The notes: a model not told the origin generated them from the letters alone. A DNA stretch of 13,814 nt from an uncultured Erysipelotrichaceae bacterium (GCA_902783745.1 CACZRY010000122.1:1-13814); one strand, 5' to 3'. Shown: positions 1 through 7,976, counted from the first letter of the stretch. Translations and numbers: made by a program.

Positions 1-55
1 CCACCTTGCATATACCATAGGTTGTATACATTAGAATATCACCTACAGAAAACAA
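1..55 (-). CDS. CarD-like transcriptional regulator, N-terminus only (partial)
   Basis: Read on the minus strand from a TTG at 55-53, the 18 visible codons give MFSVGDILMYTTYGICKV. This resembles the start of CarD/CdnL/TRCF-type RNA polymerase-interacting domains, which begin with a FxVGDxVVYPxxGVxxI pattern. Known members bind the RNA polymerase beta subunit and modulate promoter open-complex stability. The TTG start is supported by a purine-rich AAAGGGGGAT Shine-Dalgarno (70-61) seven bases upstream and a strong promoter further up (120-92). No ATG or GTG lies in frame just upstream. The gene leaves the window at base 1, so neither length nor C-terminal domain can be judged. Only 18 residues support the family call, so it is tentative. 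Confidence 0.55.
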   Translation of the reverse strand, partial: MFSVGDILMYTTYGICKV

Positions 56-60
56 TTTGA

Positions 61-70
61 ATCCCCCTTT
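61..70 (-). promoter_or_regulatory. Shine-Dalgarno that fixes the TTG start of the CarD-like gene
   Basis: The minus strand reads AAAGGGGGAT from 70 to 61. The G-run ends seven bases before the TTG at 55-53. This spacing is what makes TTG the credible start codon. Confidence 0.6.
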
Positions 71-91
71 CTTTAGGATTTGTATATTTAT

Positions 92-120
92 ATTATACAC
101 CTTATTTAATTTTTTATCAA
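92..120 (-). promoter_or_regulatory. Sigma-A-type promoter for the CarD-like gene
   Basis: On the minus strand, TTGATA (120-115) and a perfect TATAAT (97-92) are separated by exactly 17 bases. Transcription would begin near 85, leaving a leader of about 30 bases that contains the Shine-Dalgarno. It diverges from the queH promoter. Confidence 0.75.
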
Positions 121-192
121 AACCTTTTGACTTAAAAATAAAGTGATTATTTCCGCATCTTATAAACTATGTGAAATATTAGTATTGATTTT

Positions 193-228
193 TTGTTACT
201 ATTAAAAACTTAAATATTATTATATAAT
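193..228 (+). promoter_or_regulatory. Probable promoter region of the queH operon
   Basis: Two overlapping options are visible. One is TTGTTA (193-198) with a 16-base spacer to TATTAT (215-220). The other is a perfect TATAAT at 223-228 that lacks a good -35 at the right distance. Either gives a short leader ending at the GGTGAT ribosome site (241-246). The region is very AT-rich, so chance -10 matches are likely, and the exact start is uncertain. Confidence 0.4.
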
Positions 229-249
229 ATTAAAGACTATGGTGATATT

Positions 250-891
250 ATGGAATTAAATGAAAAAGAATTATACAATAATTTTAAAAAATTAATATCT
301 TCATTAAAAGAAAATGATGAAACAAAGCCAAAAATTTTACTTCATGCATGCTGTGCACCATGTTCAAGCGCATGCTTAGAAAGAATATGTGATGCATTTA
401 ATATTTCTATTTTTTATTCAAATGATAATATTCAACCTGAAGAAGAATATAATAAAAGATTAGAAACTATTAAAGAATTTATGGCTAAGGCTCATAATGA
501 TATTGATGTATTATATGATAAATATAATGCTAAAGATTATGATGATGCAATACTTGGTCATGAGCATGATGGTGAAAGAAGCTATAGATGCTATTTATGC
601 TATAAGCTTAGATTAAGAAAAACAGCTATATATGCTAAAGCGCATGGATATGATTATTTTTCAACTACATTATCAATCTCACCATATAAAGTATCTAAAT
701 GGATAAACCAAATTGGATTTGAACTTGAAAAAGAAATTGGAATTAAATATTTATATTCTGATTTCAAAAAAGAAAATGGATATAATAGAAGTATAGAATT
801 ATCTAATGAGTATGGCTTATATAGACAAGATTATTGTGGATGCGTGTATTCAAAAGAAGAAAGAGAAGAAAAGAAATGCCAGAAGAAATAA
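250..891 (+). CDS. queH: Epoxyqueuosine reductase QueH
   Basis: This 213-residue protein belongs to the QueH (formerly DUF208) family. These enzymes reduce epoxyqueuosine to queuosine at the wobble position of GUN-anticodon tRNAs, the last step of queuosine synthesis, and replace the unrelated cobalamin enzyme QueG. The family cysteine pattern is visible: an N-terminal HACCAPC (C34, C35, C38), a central CYLC (C114, C117) and a C-terminal CGC (C196, C198). These fit the family's iron-sulfur and metal site, and the length is normal. The start at 250 follows a GGTGAT ribosome site. It is the first gene of the long operon; its last 16 bases overlap the next gene. No other queuosine genes are in the window, so the cell either makes the precursor from elsewhere or salvages it. 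Confidence 0.93.
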   Translation: MELNEKELYNNFKKLISSLKENDETKPKILLHACCAPCSSACLERICDAFNISIFYSNDNIQPEEEYNKRLETIKEFMAKAHNDIDVLYDKYNAKDYDDAILGHEHDGERSYRCYLCYKLRLRKTAIYAKAHGYDYFSTTLSISPYKVSKWINQIGFELEKEIGIKYLYSDFKKENGYNRSIELSNEYGLYRQDYCGCVYSKEEREEKKCQKK

Positions 892-1994
892 AGAAGACAA
901 TAATTAAAAAAGTAAATATTCAAACTGATAAAAGATTAATCTTTGTTTCTGATATGCATGGAGATCTTGTGACATTTAAAAAGGGACTTGAAGAAATTAA
1001 TTATTCTGCAGATGATTATTTATTTGTCATTGGTGATATGATTGAAAAAGGAGACCCAGGCGAAAACCTTAAAATGTTAGATTTCGTTATTGCTTTATCA
1101 CATAATGAAAATGTTTATATGATGAGTGGTAACTGTGATGAGGTTTTCCGTTTTATATTACCTGAAGAAGCACATAAAGCTACATTATATTATGTCAATA
1201 CAAGAAAATTATCAGTTTTAAATGATATATTAGAAAAAGAAAACTTTAGATTAGATACTGAAGATGATGTTAAGGTATTTAAAGAAATATTATTAACAAA
1301 ATATAAGAAGTATTATGATTTTATGGATTCATTAACTGATGTTATTTTTATTAACGATAAAATAGTATTAGTACATGGTGGTATTGATGATCTAAATAAT
1401 ATCCCAGAATATGCATTACCTATGTTAAAATATGATAATTTTTATAATCTCGCATCTAATAAAGAAATGATTATGATTGTTGGTCATAACCCAACAAGAA
1501 ATTATAGATTAGACGTATCATGTGTTAATCCTATATTTGATTTTAAAAAGAACATATTTTCTATTGATGGTGGAAACCATGTAGTAAAAGGTGGTCAGAT
1601 TAATTTTGTTATGATAGATAATTTATGTGATATGAATATTAGCTTTCATGCGATAGACCATTATGAAAAATATGTAATGAAAGATGATGTTATATATAAA
1701 AATGCAAATGGTGTAAATATAACATTTGGTAATAATGAAATTGAAATAGTTGATCAGGATTTGGATTTCTATTTAGTAAAGCATGTTAAAACAGATACAA
1801 TTATGTGGGTACATAAATCATTTGTTTATTATGATAAAACTAAGAATAAATATTATTCTTATGATGGTACAAACCAATTTATATCTGTTTCTAAGGGTGA
1901 TGTAATATCAGTTGTTAAAAGAGGTGAGCCATATTCTTTAATTAAAAAGGATGGCTTAATTGGAATGATTGATTCAAGGTATATTAAGAAATGA
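876..1994 (+). CDS. PPP-like metallophosphoesterase with extra C-terminal domain
   Basis: A 372-residue calcineurin-like phosphoesterase. Metal-binding motifs appear in order: SDMHGD (D26, H28), GDMIEKGD (D54), GNCDE (N86), VHGG (H167), GHNPT (H204) and IDGG. This order matches PPP-type phosphatases and bacterial Ap4A-hydrolase/PrpE-like enzymes, so the substrate could be a phosphoprotein or a dinucleotide; the sequence does not decide. In the third motif the usual PPP histidine is a cysteine (GNC for GNH), as also seen in YfcE-type phosphodiesterases. About 110 C-terminal residues after the catalytic core are beta-rich and look SH3-like. I start at ATG 876, after a purine-rich stretch. An in-frame ATG at 834 would overlap queH by 58 bases and add a basic leader encoded inside the queH Cys motif. 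The stop overlaps the next start as ATGA. Confidence 0.75.
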   Translation: MPEEIKKTIIKKVNIQTDKRLIFVSDMHGDLVTFKKGLEEINYSADDYLFVIGDMIEKGDPGENLKMLDFVIALSHNENVYMMSGNCDEVFRFILPEEAHKATLYYVNTRKLSVLNDILEKENFRLDTEDDVKVFKEILLTKYKKYYDFMDSLTDVIFINDKIVLVHGGIDDLNNIPEYALPMLKYDNFYNLASNKEMIMIVGHNPTRNYRLDVSCVNPIFDFKKNIFSIDGGNHVVKGGQINFVMIDNLCDMNISFHAIDHYEKYVMKDDVIYKNANGVNITFGNNEIEIVDQDLDFYLVKHVKTDTIMWVHKSFVYYDKTKNKYYSYDGTNQFISVSKGDVISVVKRGEPYSLIKKDGLIGMIDSRYIKK

Positions 1995-2833
1995 TTTTTG
2001 AATATAAAGTTTTATATGAATCAAATATAAGAGATTATCTTTTATCATATTATGTTTCTAAATCTTTTATTTATAAGCTTTTTTTAGAGAAAAGAATAAA
2101 AGTAAATGGAATAGATATTAACGAAAGATATATTGTTAAAAAGGATGATATTATAACAATTGATGAAAAAGTAGAAGTACAATATGAACCCTTAGATAAA
2201 AAACTTGATATTATTTATGAAGATTCTCATATATTAATTATAAATAAACCAAAGGGTATTATAATTCATGATGAAAAGAATTCATTATGTAATATTGTAC
2301 AAGCATACTATAATAAAAATAATATTAAATGTAATATCTATTTTGCACATAGGCTCGATACAGATACTACAGGTATTATTTTATTTGTTAAGGATCATAT
2401 TACCTTATCATATTTTGATCACTATTTTTCAACTCATGAATTTAAAAGAGAATATAGATTATTAGTTAACGGACATTTAAAAAATAAGAATGGGGTTATT
2501 GATAGAAGAATAGGTTCTGATAGACATATTAATAATAAATATGTAGTTTCAAAGACAGGAAAAGATGCGATAACATACTATTCTTTGATTAAAGAATATA
2601 AGAATTATTCTTATGTAAGTGTTAACTTAAAAACTGGTCGTACACACCAAATAAGATGTCATATGTCATATTTAGGTAATCCATTACTTGGAGATAGATT
2701 ATATGGTAGTTTTGATAATTTAATTGATAGAGTAGCTCTACATAGTTATAAAATTAATTATATTGATCCATATACAAAAAAAGAAATGGAATTTAAGTGT
2801 GACTTACCATCTGATATGAAAGAGCTTATTTAG
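1991..2833 (+). CDS. RluA-family RNA pseudouridine synthase
   Basis: A 280-residue pseudouridine synthase of the RluA/RluC/RluD family, which isomerises specific uridines in rRNA or tRNA. An N-terminal S4-like RNA-binding segment (about 15-65, with KRIKVNG near 34-40) precedes the catalytic domain. That domain carries INKPKG (84-89), the HRLDTDTTG motif with the expected catalytic aspartate D123, and the conserved GRTHQIRCH near 216-224. Length is slightly short for RluD (about 300-325) but complete. The target nucleotide cannot be read from sequence, so I give no gene symbol. Translation is probably coupled to the upstream phosphatase gene through a 4-base ATGA overlap. It sits near queH, so two RNA-modification enzymes share this operon. 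Confidence 0.88.
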   Translation: MIFEYKVLYESNIRDYLLSYYVSKSFIYKLFLEKRIKVNGIDINERYIVKKDDIITIDEKVEVQYEPLDKKLDIIYEDSHILIINKPKGIIIHDEKNSLCNIVQAYYNKNNIKCNIYFAHRLDTDTTGIILFVKDHITLSYFDHYFSTHEFKREYRLLVNGHLKNKNGVIDRRIGSDRHINNKYVVSKTGKDAITYYSLIKEYKNYSYVSVNLKTGRTHQIRCHMSYLGNPLLGDRLYGSFDNLIDRVALHSYKINYIDPYTKKEMEFKCDLPSDMKELI

Positions 2834-2838
2834 TATTT

Positions 2839-2844
2839 AGGAGG
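2839..2844 (+). promoter_or_regulatory. Perfect Shine-Dalgarno for the first ABC half-transporter
   Basis: AGGAGG lies eight bases before the ATG at 2853, in a 19-base intergenic gap. It is one of the few full-consensus sites in the operon, and suggests the exporter pair is translated more strongly than the genes before it. Confidence 0.75.
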
Positions 2845-2852
2845 CTATTTAT

Positions 2853-4655
2853 ATGTTATTTGGTAAATATGTAAATAGATTTTATAAAAAATATTTTTGG
2901 TTCTTTTTTGTTGGAGTAATTTCACTTATTGTTGTTGATTTTGCCCAAGTATTAATACCATATATGTTTGGTGATTTAATTGATGGTATTAATGGAAAAG
3001 AATCTTCTTTATTATATAAATTTGACGGTGTTTTGGTTTATGTAATAATATTACTTGTTGTTGCAATAACAATGCTTATAGGTAGATTCTTATGGAGATA
3101 TTGTGTTATTGGTACATCTCATAAGATAGAAGGAGATTTAAGATATGATTTATTTAATCATTCATTAAAACTTTCTGTTAGCTATTATAAGGAGCATAAG
3201 ATAGGCGCACTAATGGCATTATATACTAATGATTTAATGTCAATAAGACAAACATTCGGATTAGGAATGGTTGCGTTCGTTGATATGATATTTTTAGGTA
3301 TATTTGCGTTAATTATGATGATTATTACTAATCCATTATTAACATTAATGGCAGTAGTACCTATGATTATTATTGTTATATCTGCAGTAATTGTTGAAAA
3401 GAAATTAAAAGAAAAATTCTTAAAGCGTCAGGAAGCATATGATATGTTATCTGATTTTTCAGAAGAAAATTTTTCTGGAATATTTGTTATTAAAGCTTTT
3501 GTAAAAGAAAAGTTAGAGTTAAAACATTTTGATATAATCAATAAAGATAATTATATAAAAAATATTCAGTATGTTAGATATTCTACATTATTAGATACTA
3601 TATTAACGTTATTAATATCTGTTATATTTGTTGTTTTATTTGCTGGTGGTTCATATTTTGTAAATACTCATCAGGTATTTTTTGGAAATGAATTTACTGC
3701 AGGTAATATGGTTAAATTTGTTGGATTTTTTGATATTTTAATATGGCCATTTTTAGCAATTTCATTAATTATTAGATATACTGCAGAAGGTAAGACTAGC
3801 TATAAGAGAATAGAAGAATTCTTAGATTCTAAGGTAGAAATTAATGATGATTTAGCAAAGGATTTAAAAGAATTAAAAGGTAATATTAAATTCAATCATT
3901 TATCATTTAAATACCCAGATTCAAAAGATATATATGCCCTAAAAGATATATCTTTTGAAATAAATCAAGGAGAAATGGTTGGAATTATAGGTAAGACAGG
4001 TAGTGGTAAAACTACAATAGTAGATTTATTATTAAGAACTTATAATGTAGAAAAAAATAGTATTTTAATTGATGGTACTGATATTATGGAAATACCTTAT
4101 AAGGTTTTAAGAGATAATATAGGCTATGTTCCTCAAGATAATTTCTTGTTTTCTGATAGTATTATTAATAATATCGCATTTGCGTATGATTATGATAAAA
4201 AGCCTTCATATGAAGAAGTTAGAAATGCAGCAAAGTTAGCTTATGTTGATACTAATATAGATGGATTTACTAACAAGTATGAAACTATATTAGGTGAAAG
4301 AGGAGTTACTTTATCAGGTGGACAGAAGCAAAGAGTTTCTATCGCAAGAGCCTTAATAAAGGATCCTTTAATTTTGATATTAGATGATTCAGTATCAGCA
4401 GTTGATACTGAAACTGAGGCAACAATATTAAGTAATTTAAGAAAAGAAAGAAAAAATAAGACAACTATATTTGTTGCCCATAGAATATCTACAATTGAAT
4501 CACTTGATAAAATTATTGTAATTGATGATGGTATGGTTAGTGGTGTTGGTACACATCTTGAATTATTAAAAACAAATAAATTATATCAAGAGATGGTACA
4601 CCTTCAAAATCTAGAAACAAAAATAGAAAATGGAGGTGATACTAATGCAGATTAA
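2853..4655 (+). CDS. ABC exporter half-transporter, degenerate ATP site subunit
   Basis: A 600-residue half-transporter: an N-terminal six-helix exporter domain (about 15-310) fused to an ATPase domain (about 343-585). Walker A is GKTGSGKT (380-387), the Q-loop is Q428, the signature is canonical LSGGQ (487-491), and the switch histidine is H543. Walker B reads LILILDD (506-512), so the usual catalytic glutamate is aspartate D512. That change marks the degenerate-site partner in heterodimeric exporters such as BmrCD, LmrCD and TM287/288. Its partner is the next gene, which starts before this one ends. The pair likely exports drugs, lipids or peptides; the substrate cannot be read from sequence. 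The family (YheI/YheH type) is clear. Confidence 0.9.
   Translation: MLFGKYVNRFYKKYFWFFFVGVISLIVVDFAQVLIPYMFGDLIDGINGKESSLLYKFDGVLVYVIILLVVAITMLIGRFLWRYCVIGTSHKIEGDLRYDLFNHSLKLSVSYYKEHKIGALMALYTNDLMSIRQTFGLGMVAFVDMIFLGIFALIMMIITNPLLTLMAVVPMIIIVISAVIVEKKLKEKFLKRQEAYDMLSDFSEENFSGIFVIKAFVKEKLELKHFDIINKDNYIKNIQYVRYSTLLDTILTLLISVIFVVLFAGGSYFVNTHQVFFGNEFTAGNMVKFVGFFDILIWPFLAISLIIRYTAEGKTSYKRIEEFLDSKVEINDDLAKDLKELKGNIKFNHLSFKYPDSKDIYALKDISFEINQGEMVGIIGKTGSGKTTIVDLLLRTYNVEKNSILIDGTDIMEIPYKVLRDNIGYVPQDNFLFSDSIINNIAFAYDYDKKPSYEEVRNAAKLAYVDTNIDGFTNKYETILGERGVTLSGGQKQRVSIARALIKDPLILILDDSVSAVDTETEATILSNLRKERKNKTTIFVAHRISTIESLDKIIVIDDGMVSGVGTHLELLKTNKLYQEMVHLQNLETKIENGGDTNAD
4632..4640 (+). promoter_or_regulatory. 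Shine-Dalgarno that fixes the start of the second ABC gene
   Basis: GGAGGTGAT sits inside the last codons of the upstream gene and ends four bases before ATG 4645. An earlier in-frame ATG at 4630 overlaps this site and would have no ribosome site of its own, so 4645 is the start. Confidence 0.8.
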
Positions 4656-6498
4656 TGATGATAATAAAAATATAAAAACATATAAGGATAGAGAAATAAT
4701 TAAAAGATTATATAATTATATGAAACCTGAATTATTTTGGTTTATATTTGCGTTATTCTTAACAATTATTACTGTATTTGTTGGATTACTTCCTGCGTTT
4801 GTTGAAGGAAAGCTTATAGGTATTTTACAAATGAGTGATGTTAATGATTCGAATGATCAATTTTTAACAACTATTTGTAATTTCTTTATTAAGAATTTTA
4901 ATTATGTAACAGAAGATAATTTTAGATTATCTATATCACTATCATTAGCTTTTATTTATTTAGTAATTGTTTTATTAAACGCATTATTGTTATATACAAC
5001 AACAATGATATTACAGCGTGCAGGACAAAAGACTATCTTAAGAATAAGAAGAGAAACATTTAATCATATTGAAGGATTATCAATCCATCAATTTACAACC
5101 TTACCTGTTGGTAAGCTTGTTACAAGAGTAACATCAGATATTAATAATATTAATGAATTATATACAACTGTTATTGTTAATTTAATTCGTTATGCTCTAA
5201 CATTAATATTTGTTGTTGTAATAATGCTTGTGTTATCTTTAAAATTATCTATTATTATTGCGGTAATTGCGCCAATATTAATTATAATTACGATTCTATT
5301 TAGATATTTTCAAAGAAAAGAGCATAGAATCGTTAGAGGTTGTGTTTCAAATGTAAATACATATTTAAGTGAGAATCTTTCTGGTATGAAGATTACACAA
5401 GTATTCAATCAAGAATCAAAGAAGCAAGAAGAATTTAAGAAGTTAAATGATAAATTAACTCGTGAATCTGTTAAACAAATAATTATATTTGGTATATTTA
5501 GACCTTTAATATTCTTTATTTATATTATTACAAGAATATTAGTATTATTCTTTGGATTTGGTTTATTAAGAGATGGATTATTACCATTATCTAATTATGT
5601 TTCATTCTATCAATATATTTCTAATTTCTTTGAACCTATTCAAAATCTTGCTGATCAATTTAATTCCTTACAGCAAGCATTTGCATCTGCAGAAAAGGTA
5701 TTTTCTATACAAGATACAATTCCTGAAATAATTGATAAGAAAGATGCAATAAAGATTACACATTTAAATGGTAAGATTGAATTTGATCATGTTTGGTTTA
5801 AATATATAGATGAAGAATGGATTTTACGTGATGTTTCATTTACAATTAATGCAGGTGAAACTGTTGCGTTCGTTGGTGCAACAGGTGCTGGTAAATCAAC
5901 AATTTTAGCACTTATATGTAAAAATTATTTAGTAAATAAGGGTGAGATTAGAATTGATGATATCCCAATTAATGATTTAGAAACTGAATCATTAAGAAAA
6001 TGTATTGGACAAATGTTACAAGATGTATTCTTGTTCTCAGGTTCTATTAAATCTAATATTACATTAAGAGATGAATCTTTTAGTGATAAAGAAATAGAAG
6101 AAGCATGTATGTATGTAAATGCATCTAAAATAATTGATAAGCTACCAGGAAAGTATGACTATAAGGTAATGGAAAGAGGTGCAAATTTTAGTGCTGGTGA
6201 AAGACAGCTAATATCTTTTGCAAGAACTGTAATTCATAAGCCAAATGTATTAATTTTAGATGAGGCTACCGCAAATATTGATACTGAAACTGAGGTTTTA
6301 ATTCAAGACTCACTTGATAAAATGAGAAATATTGGAACAATGATTATTGTTGCACATAGATTATCAACTGTTAAGAATGCAGATAAAATTATAGTATTGC
6401 ACCATGGTGAAATAAAAGAAATTGGTACTCACCAAGAACTTTTAAATAAAAAGGGAATGTATTATAATTTATATGAATTACAATATAAACATAATTAA
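4645..6498 (+). CDS. ABC exporter half-transporter, catalytic ATP site subunit
   Basis: A 617-residue half-transporter with an N-terminal exporter membrane domain (about 30-340) and an ATPase domain (about 378-610). Walker A is GATGAGKS (411-418), the Q-loop is Q459, Walker B is VLILDE with catalytic E540, and the switch histidine is H571. Its signature is the non-canonical FSAGER (515-520). Combined with the upstream subunit this gives one intact ATP site (this Walker B with the partner's LSGGQ) and one degenerate site (the partner's D512 with this FSAGER), as in BmrCD-type heterodimers. A loop of about 40 residues (60-100) between the first two helices is longer than in the partner. The first 11 bases overlap the partner's end, consistent with coupled, equal synthesis. 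Confidence 0.9.
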   Translation: MQINDDNKNIKTYKDREIIKRLYNYMKPELFWFIFALFLTIITVFVGLLPAFVEGKLIGILQMSDVNDSNDQFLTTICNFFIKNFNYVTEDNFRLSISLSLAFIYLVIVLLNALLLYTTTMILQRAGQKTILRIRRETFNHIEGLSIHQFTTLPVGKLVTRVTSDINNINELYTTVIVNLIRYALTLIFVVVIMLVLSLKLSIIIAVIAPILIIITILFRYFQRKEHRIVRGCVSNVNTYLSENLSGMKITQVFNQESKKQEEFKKLNDKLTRESVKQIIIFGIFRPLIFFIYIITRILVLFFGFGLLRDGLLPLSNYVSFYQYISNFFEPIQNLADQFNSLQQAFASAEKVFSIQDTIPEIIDKKDAIKITHLNGKIEFDHVWFKYIDEEWILRDVSFTINAGETVAFVGATGAGKSTILALICKNYLVNKGEIRIDDIPINDLETESLRKCIGQMLQDVFLFSGSIKSNITLRDESFSDKEIEEACMYVNASKIIDKLPGKYDYKVMERGANFSAGERQLISFARTVIHKPNVLILDEATANIDTETEVLIQDSLDKMRNIGTMIIVAHRLSTVKNADKIIVLHHGEIKEIGTHQELLNKKGMYYNLYELQYKHN

Positions 6499-6508
6499 AA
6501 GGTGAAAA

Positions 6509-7195
6509 ATGAGATCTAAGAGGTATGATATAGAATTTCTTATCTGTCTTTTATCAATATTAGTATTATTATTTTTAGTTGTATTTAGCTTAAGAGCAAG
6601 AATATTATATAAAACATACACTTATGAAAATAATAAATATGCATATGTATATGAGGCAGTAGGTAATTCAAAAACCTATGATATTAAAGAAAAATATCAA
6701 GGCTTACAAGTTAATAGAATAGGTAAACGTGCCTTTTTAGAAAGAAAAAATTTAAGAAGTATAAATTTACCTAAAAGTATTAAGTATATTGAAAAACTTG
6801 CGTTTAGTGAATGTGTTAAATTAGATACTATTAATTTATGCGATGTAGAATATATTGAATGTAATGCATTTTCATATTGTACTAACTTAAATAATATAGA
6901 ATTAAATTTAAAAAATATAAATGCATCTTTATTTTATAAATGCGAAAGCTTAGATACTATAACACTTAAAAATACTGAATTTATATATTCATACGCTTTT
7001 GCATATACAAAAATAGAAGAGCTTGATCTTCCTGAAACTTTAAACTCTTTAATTGGTATAGCAAATTATGCATTTTATTATATGGATTCACTTAAAAGTG
7101 TTAAAGTACATAATGATTTTTTATATGATACTATAATAAATAATTATCAAAAGTATTTTAATAAAGATGGAATTGATATTATTTTGGAGGTATAG
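6509..7195 (+). CDS. Membrane-anchored leucine-rich repeat (BspA-type) protein
   Basis: A 228-residue protein with a basic N-terminus, one hydrophobic helix (about 10-28) and no lipobox, so it is probably a signal-anchored protein with its body outside the cell. From about 65 onward it carries roughly six BspA/LRR_5-type repeats. An (A/L)F pair recurs at 75-76, 98-99, 120-121, 141-142, 163-164 and 188-189, mostly 21-25 residues apart, with a following CxxLxxIxL-like strand. Such repeats usually mediate protein binding or adhesion, but this copy is much shorter than typical surface BspA proteins. The ribosome site AAAAGGTG is close to the ATG. The gene lies 10 bases after the exporter and 3 bases before uridine kinase, inside the operon. 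Its partner is unknown; the exporter and the cell envelope are both possible. Confidence 0.75.
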   Translation: MRSKRYDIEFLICLLSILVLLFLVVFSLRARILYKTYTYENNKYAYVYEAVGNSKTYDIKEKYQGLQVNRIGKRAFLERKNLRSINLPKSIKYIEKLAFSECVKLDTINLCDVEYIECNAFSYCTNLNNIELNLKNINASLFYKCESLDTITLKNTEFIYSYAFAYTKIEELDLPETLNSLIGIANYAFYYMDSLKSVKVHNDFLYDTIINNYQKYFNKDGIDIILEV

Positions 7196-7198
7196 TTT

Positions 7199-7804
7199 AT
7201 GCATAAATTAATATTAATATCAGGTGGTACTGCATCAGGTAAAACAACTTTAGTTAATGAATTAAAAAAAATATATAAAGATAAAATTTCAGTTTTATCA
7301 ATGGATAATTATTATAAAAGTAATGACTTAATGACTTTAGAACAAAGAAAAAATATTAATTATGACCATCCGGATTCAATTGATTTTAGTATGGTTAAAA
7401 GAGATGTTAAGGCTTTATTAAATGGTATGGATATTAAATCTCCTAAATATGATTTTAGAATTCATTCAAGACTAAATGATGATGAATTAGTTAAAGCATC
7501 AAATATTATAGTTTTAGAAGGAATATTTGCATTATATGATGAAGAATTAAGAGAATTATCTAGTCTTAATATATTTGTTGATGCAGATAGCGATATAAGA
7601 TTTATAAGAAGATTAAATAGAGATGTTAAAGAACGTGCAAGAACAATAGATAGTGTTGTTGTACAATATTTAAAAACAGTAAAGCCAATGCATAATTTAT
7701 ATGTAGAAAAAACAAAAGAATACGCTGATATAATTATTAATACAACTAATAATTCTATTGATAATATGAATATATTAATTGATAAAATTAATGAATTGAA
7801 ATAA
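7199..7804 (+). CDS. udk: Uridine kinase family protein
   Basis: A 201-residue P-loop nucleoside kinase of the uridine kinase/phosphoribulokinase family. The expected reaction is ATP- or GTP-dependent phosphorylation of uridine (and cytidine) to the monophosphate in pyrimidine salvage. Walker A is GGTASGKT (9-16). DNYYK (36-40), DHPDS (56-60), PKYDF (82-86), VLEGIF (105-110) and the arginine-rich lid RRLNRDVKERAR (137-148) follow in family order, ending with a YADIIIN strand. Length is close to the usual 205-215. Its GGAGG ribosome site lies in the end of the LRR gene, three bases from that gene's stop. It is the last gene of the operon, followed at once by a terminator. A related kinase specificity within the family cannot be excluded. 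Confidence 0.87.
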   Translation: MHKLILISGGTASGKTTLVNELKKIYKDKISVLSMDNYYKSNDLMTLEQRKNINYDHPDSIDFSMVKRDVKALLNGMDIKSPKYDFRIHSRLNDDELVKASNIIVLEGIFALYDEELRELSSLNIFVDADSDIRFIRRLNRDVKERARTIDSVVVQYLKTVKPMHNLYVEKTKEYADIIINTTNNSIDNMNILIDKINELK

Positions 7805-7829
7805 TGAGGGAAACCTCATTTTTCTTTTT
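7803..7829 (+). terminator. Intrinsic terminator of the queH-udk operon
   Basis: AATGAGG (7803-7809), a GAAA tetraloop (7810-7813) and CCTCATT (7814-7820) form a perfect 7-bp stem, followed by a T-rich tract to 7829. The stem begins within the udk stop codon. Confidence 0.9.
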
Positions 7830-7843
7830 ATACAAAAAAGCAA

Positions 7844-7871
7844 TTGAAAATAAAAAAATATAGTATATAAT
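7844..7871 (+). promoter_or_regulatory. Promoter of the THF-riboswitch/folate transporter unit
   Basis: TTGAAA (7844-7849) and a perfect TATAAT (7866-7871) are 16 bases apart. Transcription would start around 7878-7880, just before the first riboswitch helix at 7886. Confidence 0.8.
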
Positions 7872-7885
7872 TTATTTTGTAAATA

Positions 7886-7976
7886 TACAGAGTAGCTTAA
7901 TCGCGTTAAGTGACATGATATGGGAAGTTGGTCATGTACGAACACATTGTGGCGATGGTTAGGCGCGTCCGCTGTA
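7886..7976 (+). ncRNA. Tetrahydrofolate (THF) riboswitch aptamer
   Basis: The segment matches the THF (folT) riboswitch class by sequence and fold. The closing helix P1 is TACAG (7886-7890) with CTGTA (7972-7976), followed by the conserved AGTAG and CGCGTTAAGTG blocks. P2 pairs CTTAA (7896-7900) with a TTAGG segment near 7959-7963. P3 is ACATGA (7913-7918) with TCATGT (7932-7937), then conserved ACGAA. The 3' side ends in TCCGCT before P1 closes. A GGA/TCC contact (7923-7925 with 7968-7970) could be the class pseudoknot, though it is shorter than in described examples. The next gene encodes a FolT-like protein, the usual target. Binding of THF is expected to lower expression. Confidence 0.9.

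Noticed and set aside
131..249. Possible preQ1 riboswitch upstream of queH
   Set aside because: QueH is a queuosine gene, so I looked for a C-rich hairpin loop followed by an A-rich tail and ribosome site. No such hairpin is present; the leader is plain AT-rich sequence.
834..875. Upstream ATG that would extend the phosphatase by 14 residues
   Set aside because: The extension is encoded within queH's conserved C-terminal cysteine region, has no ribosome site, and adds a Lys/Arg-rich tail that is a by-product of the purine-rich overlap.
1992..1994. Mycoplasma-type code with UGA read as tryptophan
   Set aside because: The TGA ends the phosphatase exactly where the next gene begins, tryptophans in the conserved proteins are all TGG, and another TGA sits in frame just before the TTG-started gene.
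2268..2465. 65-codon open frame within the pseudouridine synthase gene
   Set aside because: It lies wholly inside a well-supported gene in another frame, covers that gene's catalytic motif, and its translation is low-complexity Ile/Leu/His.
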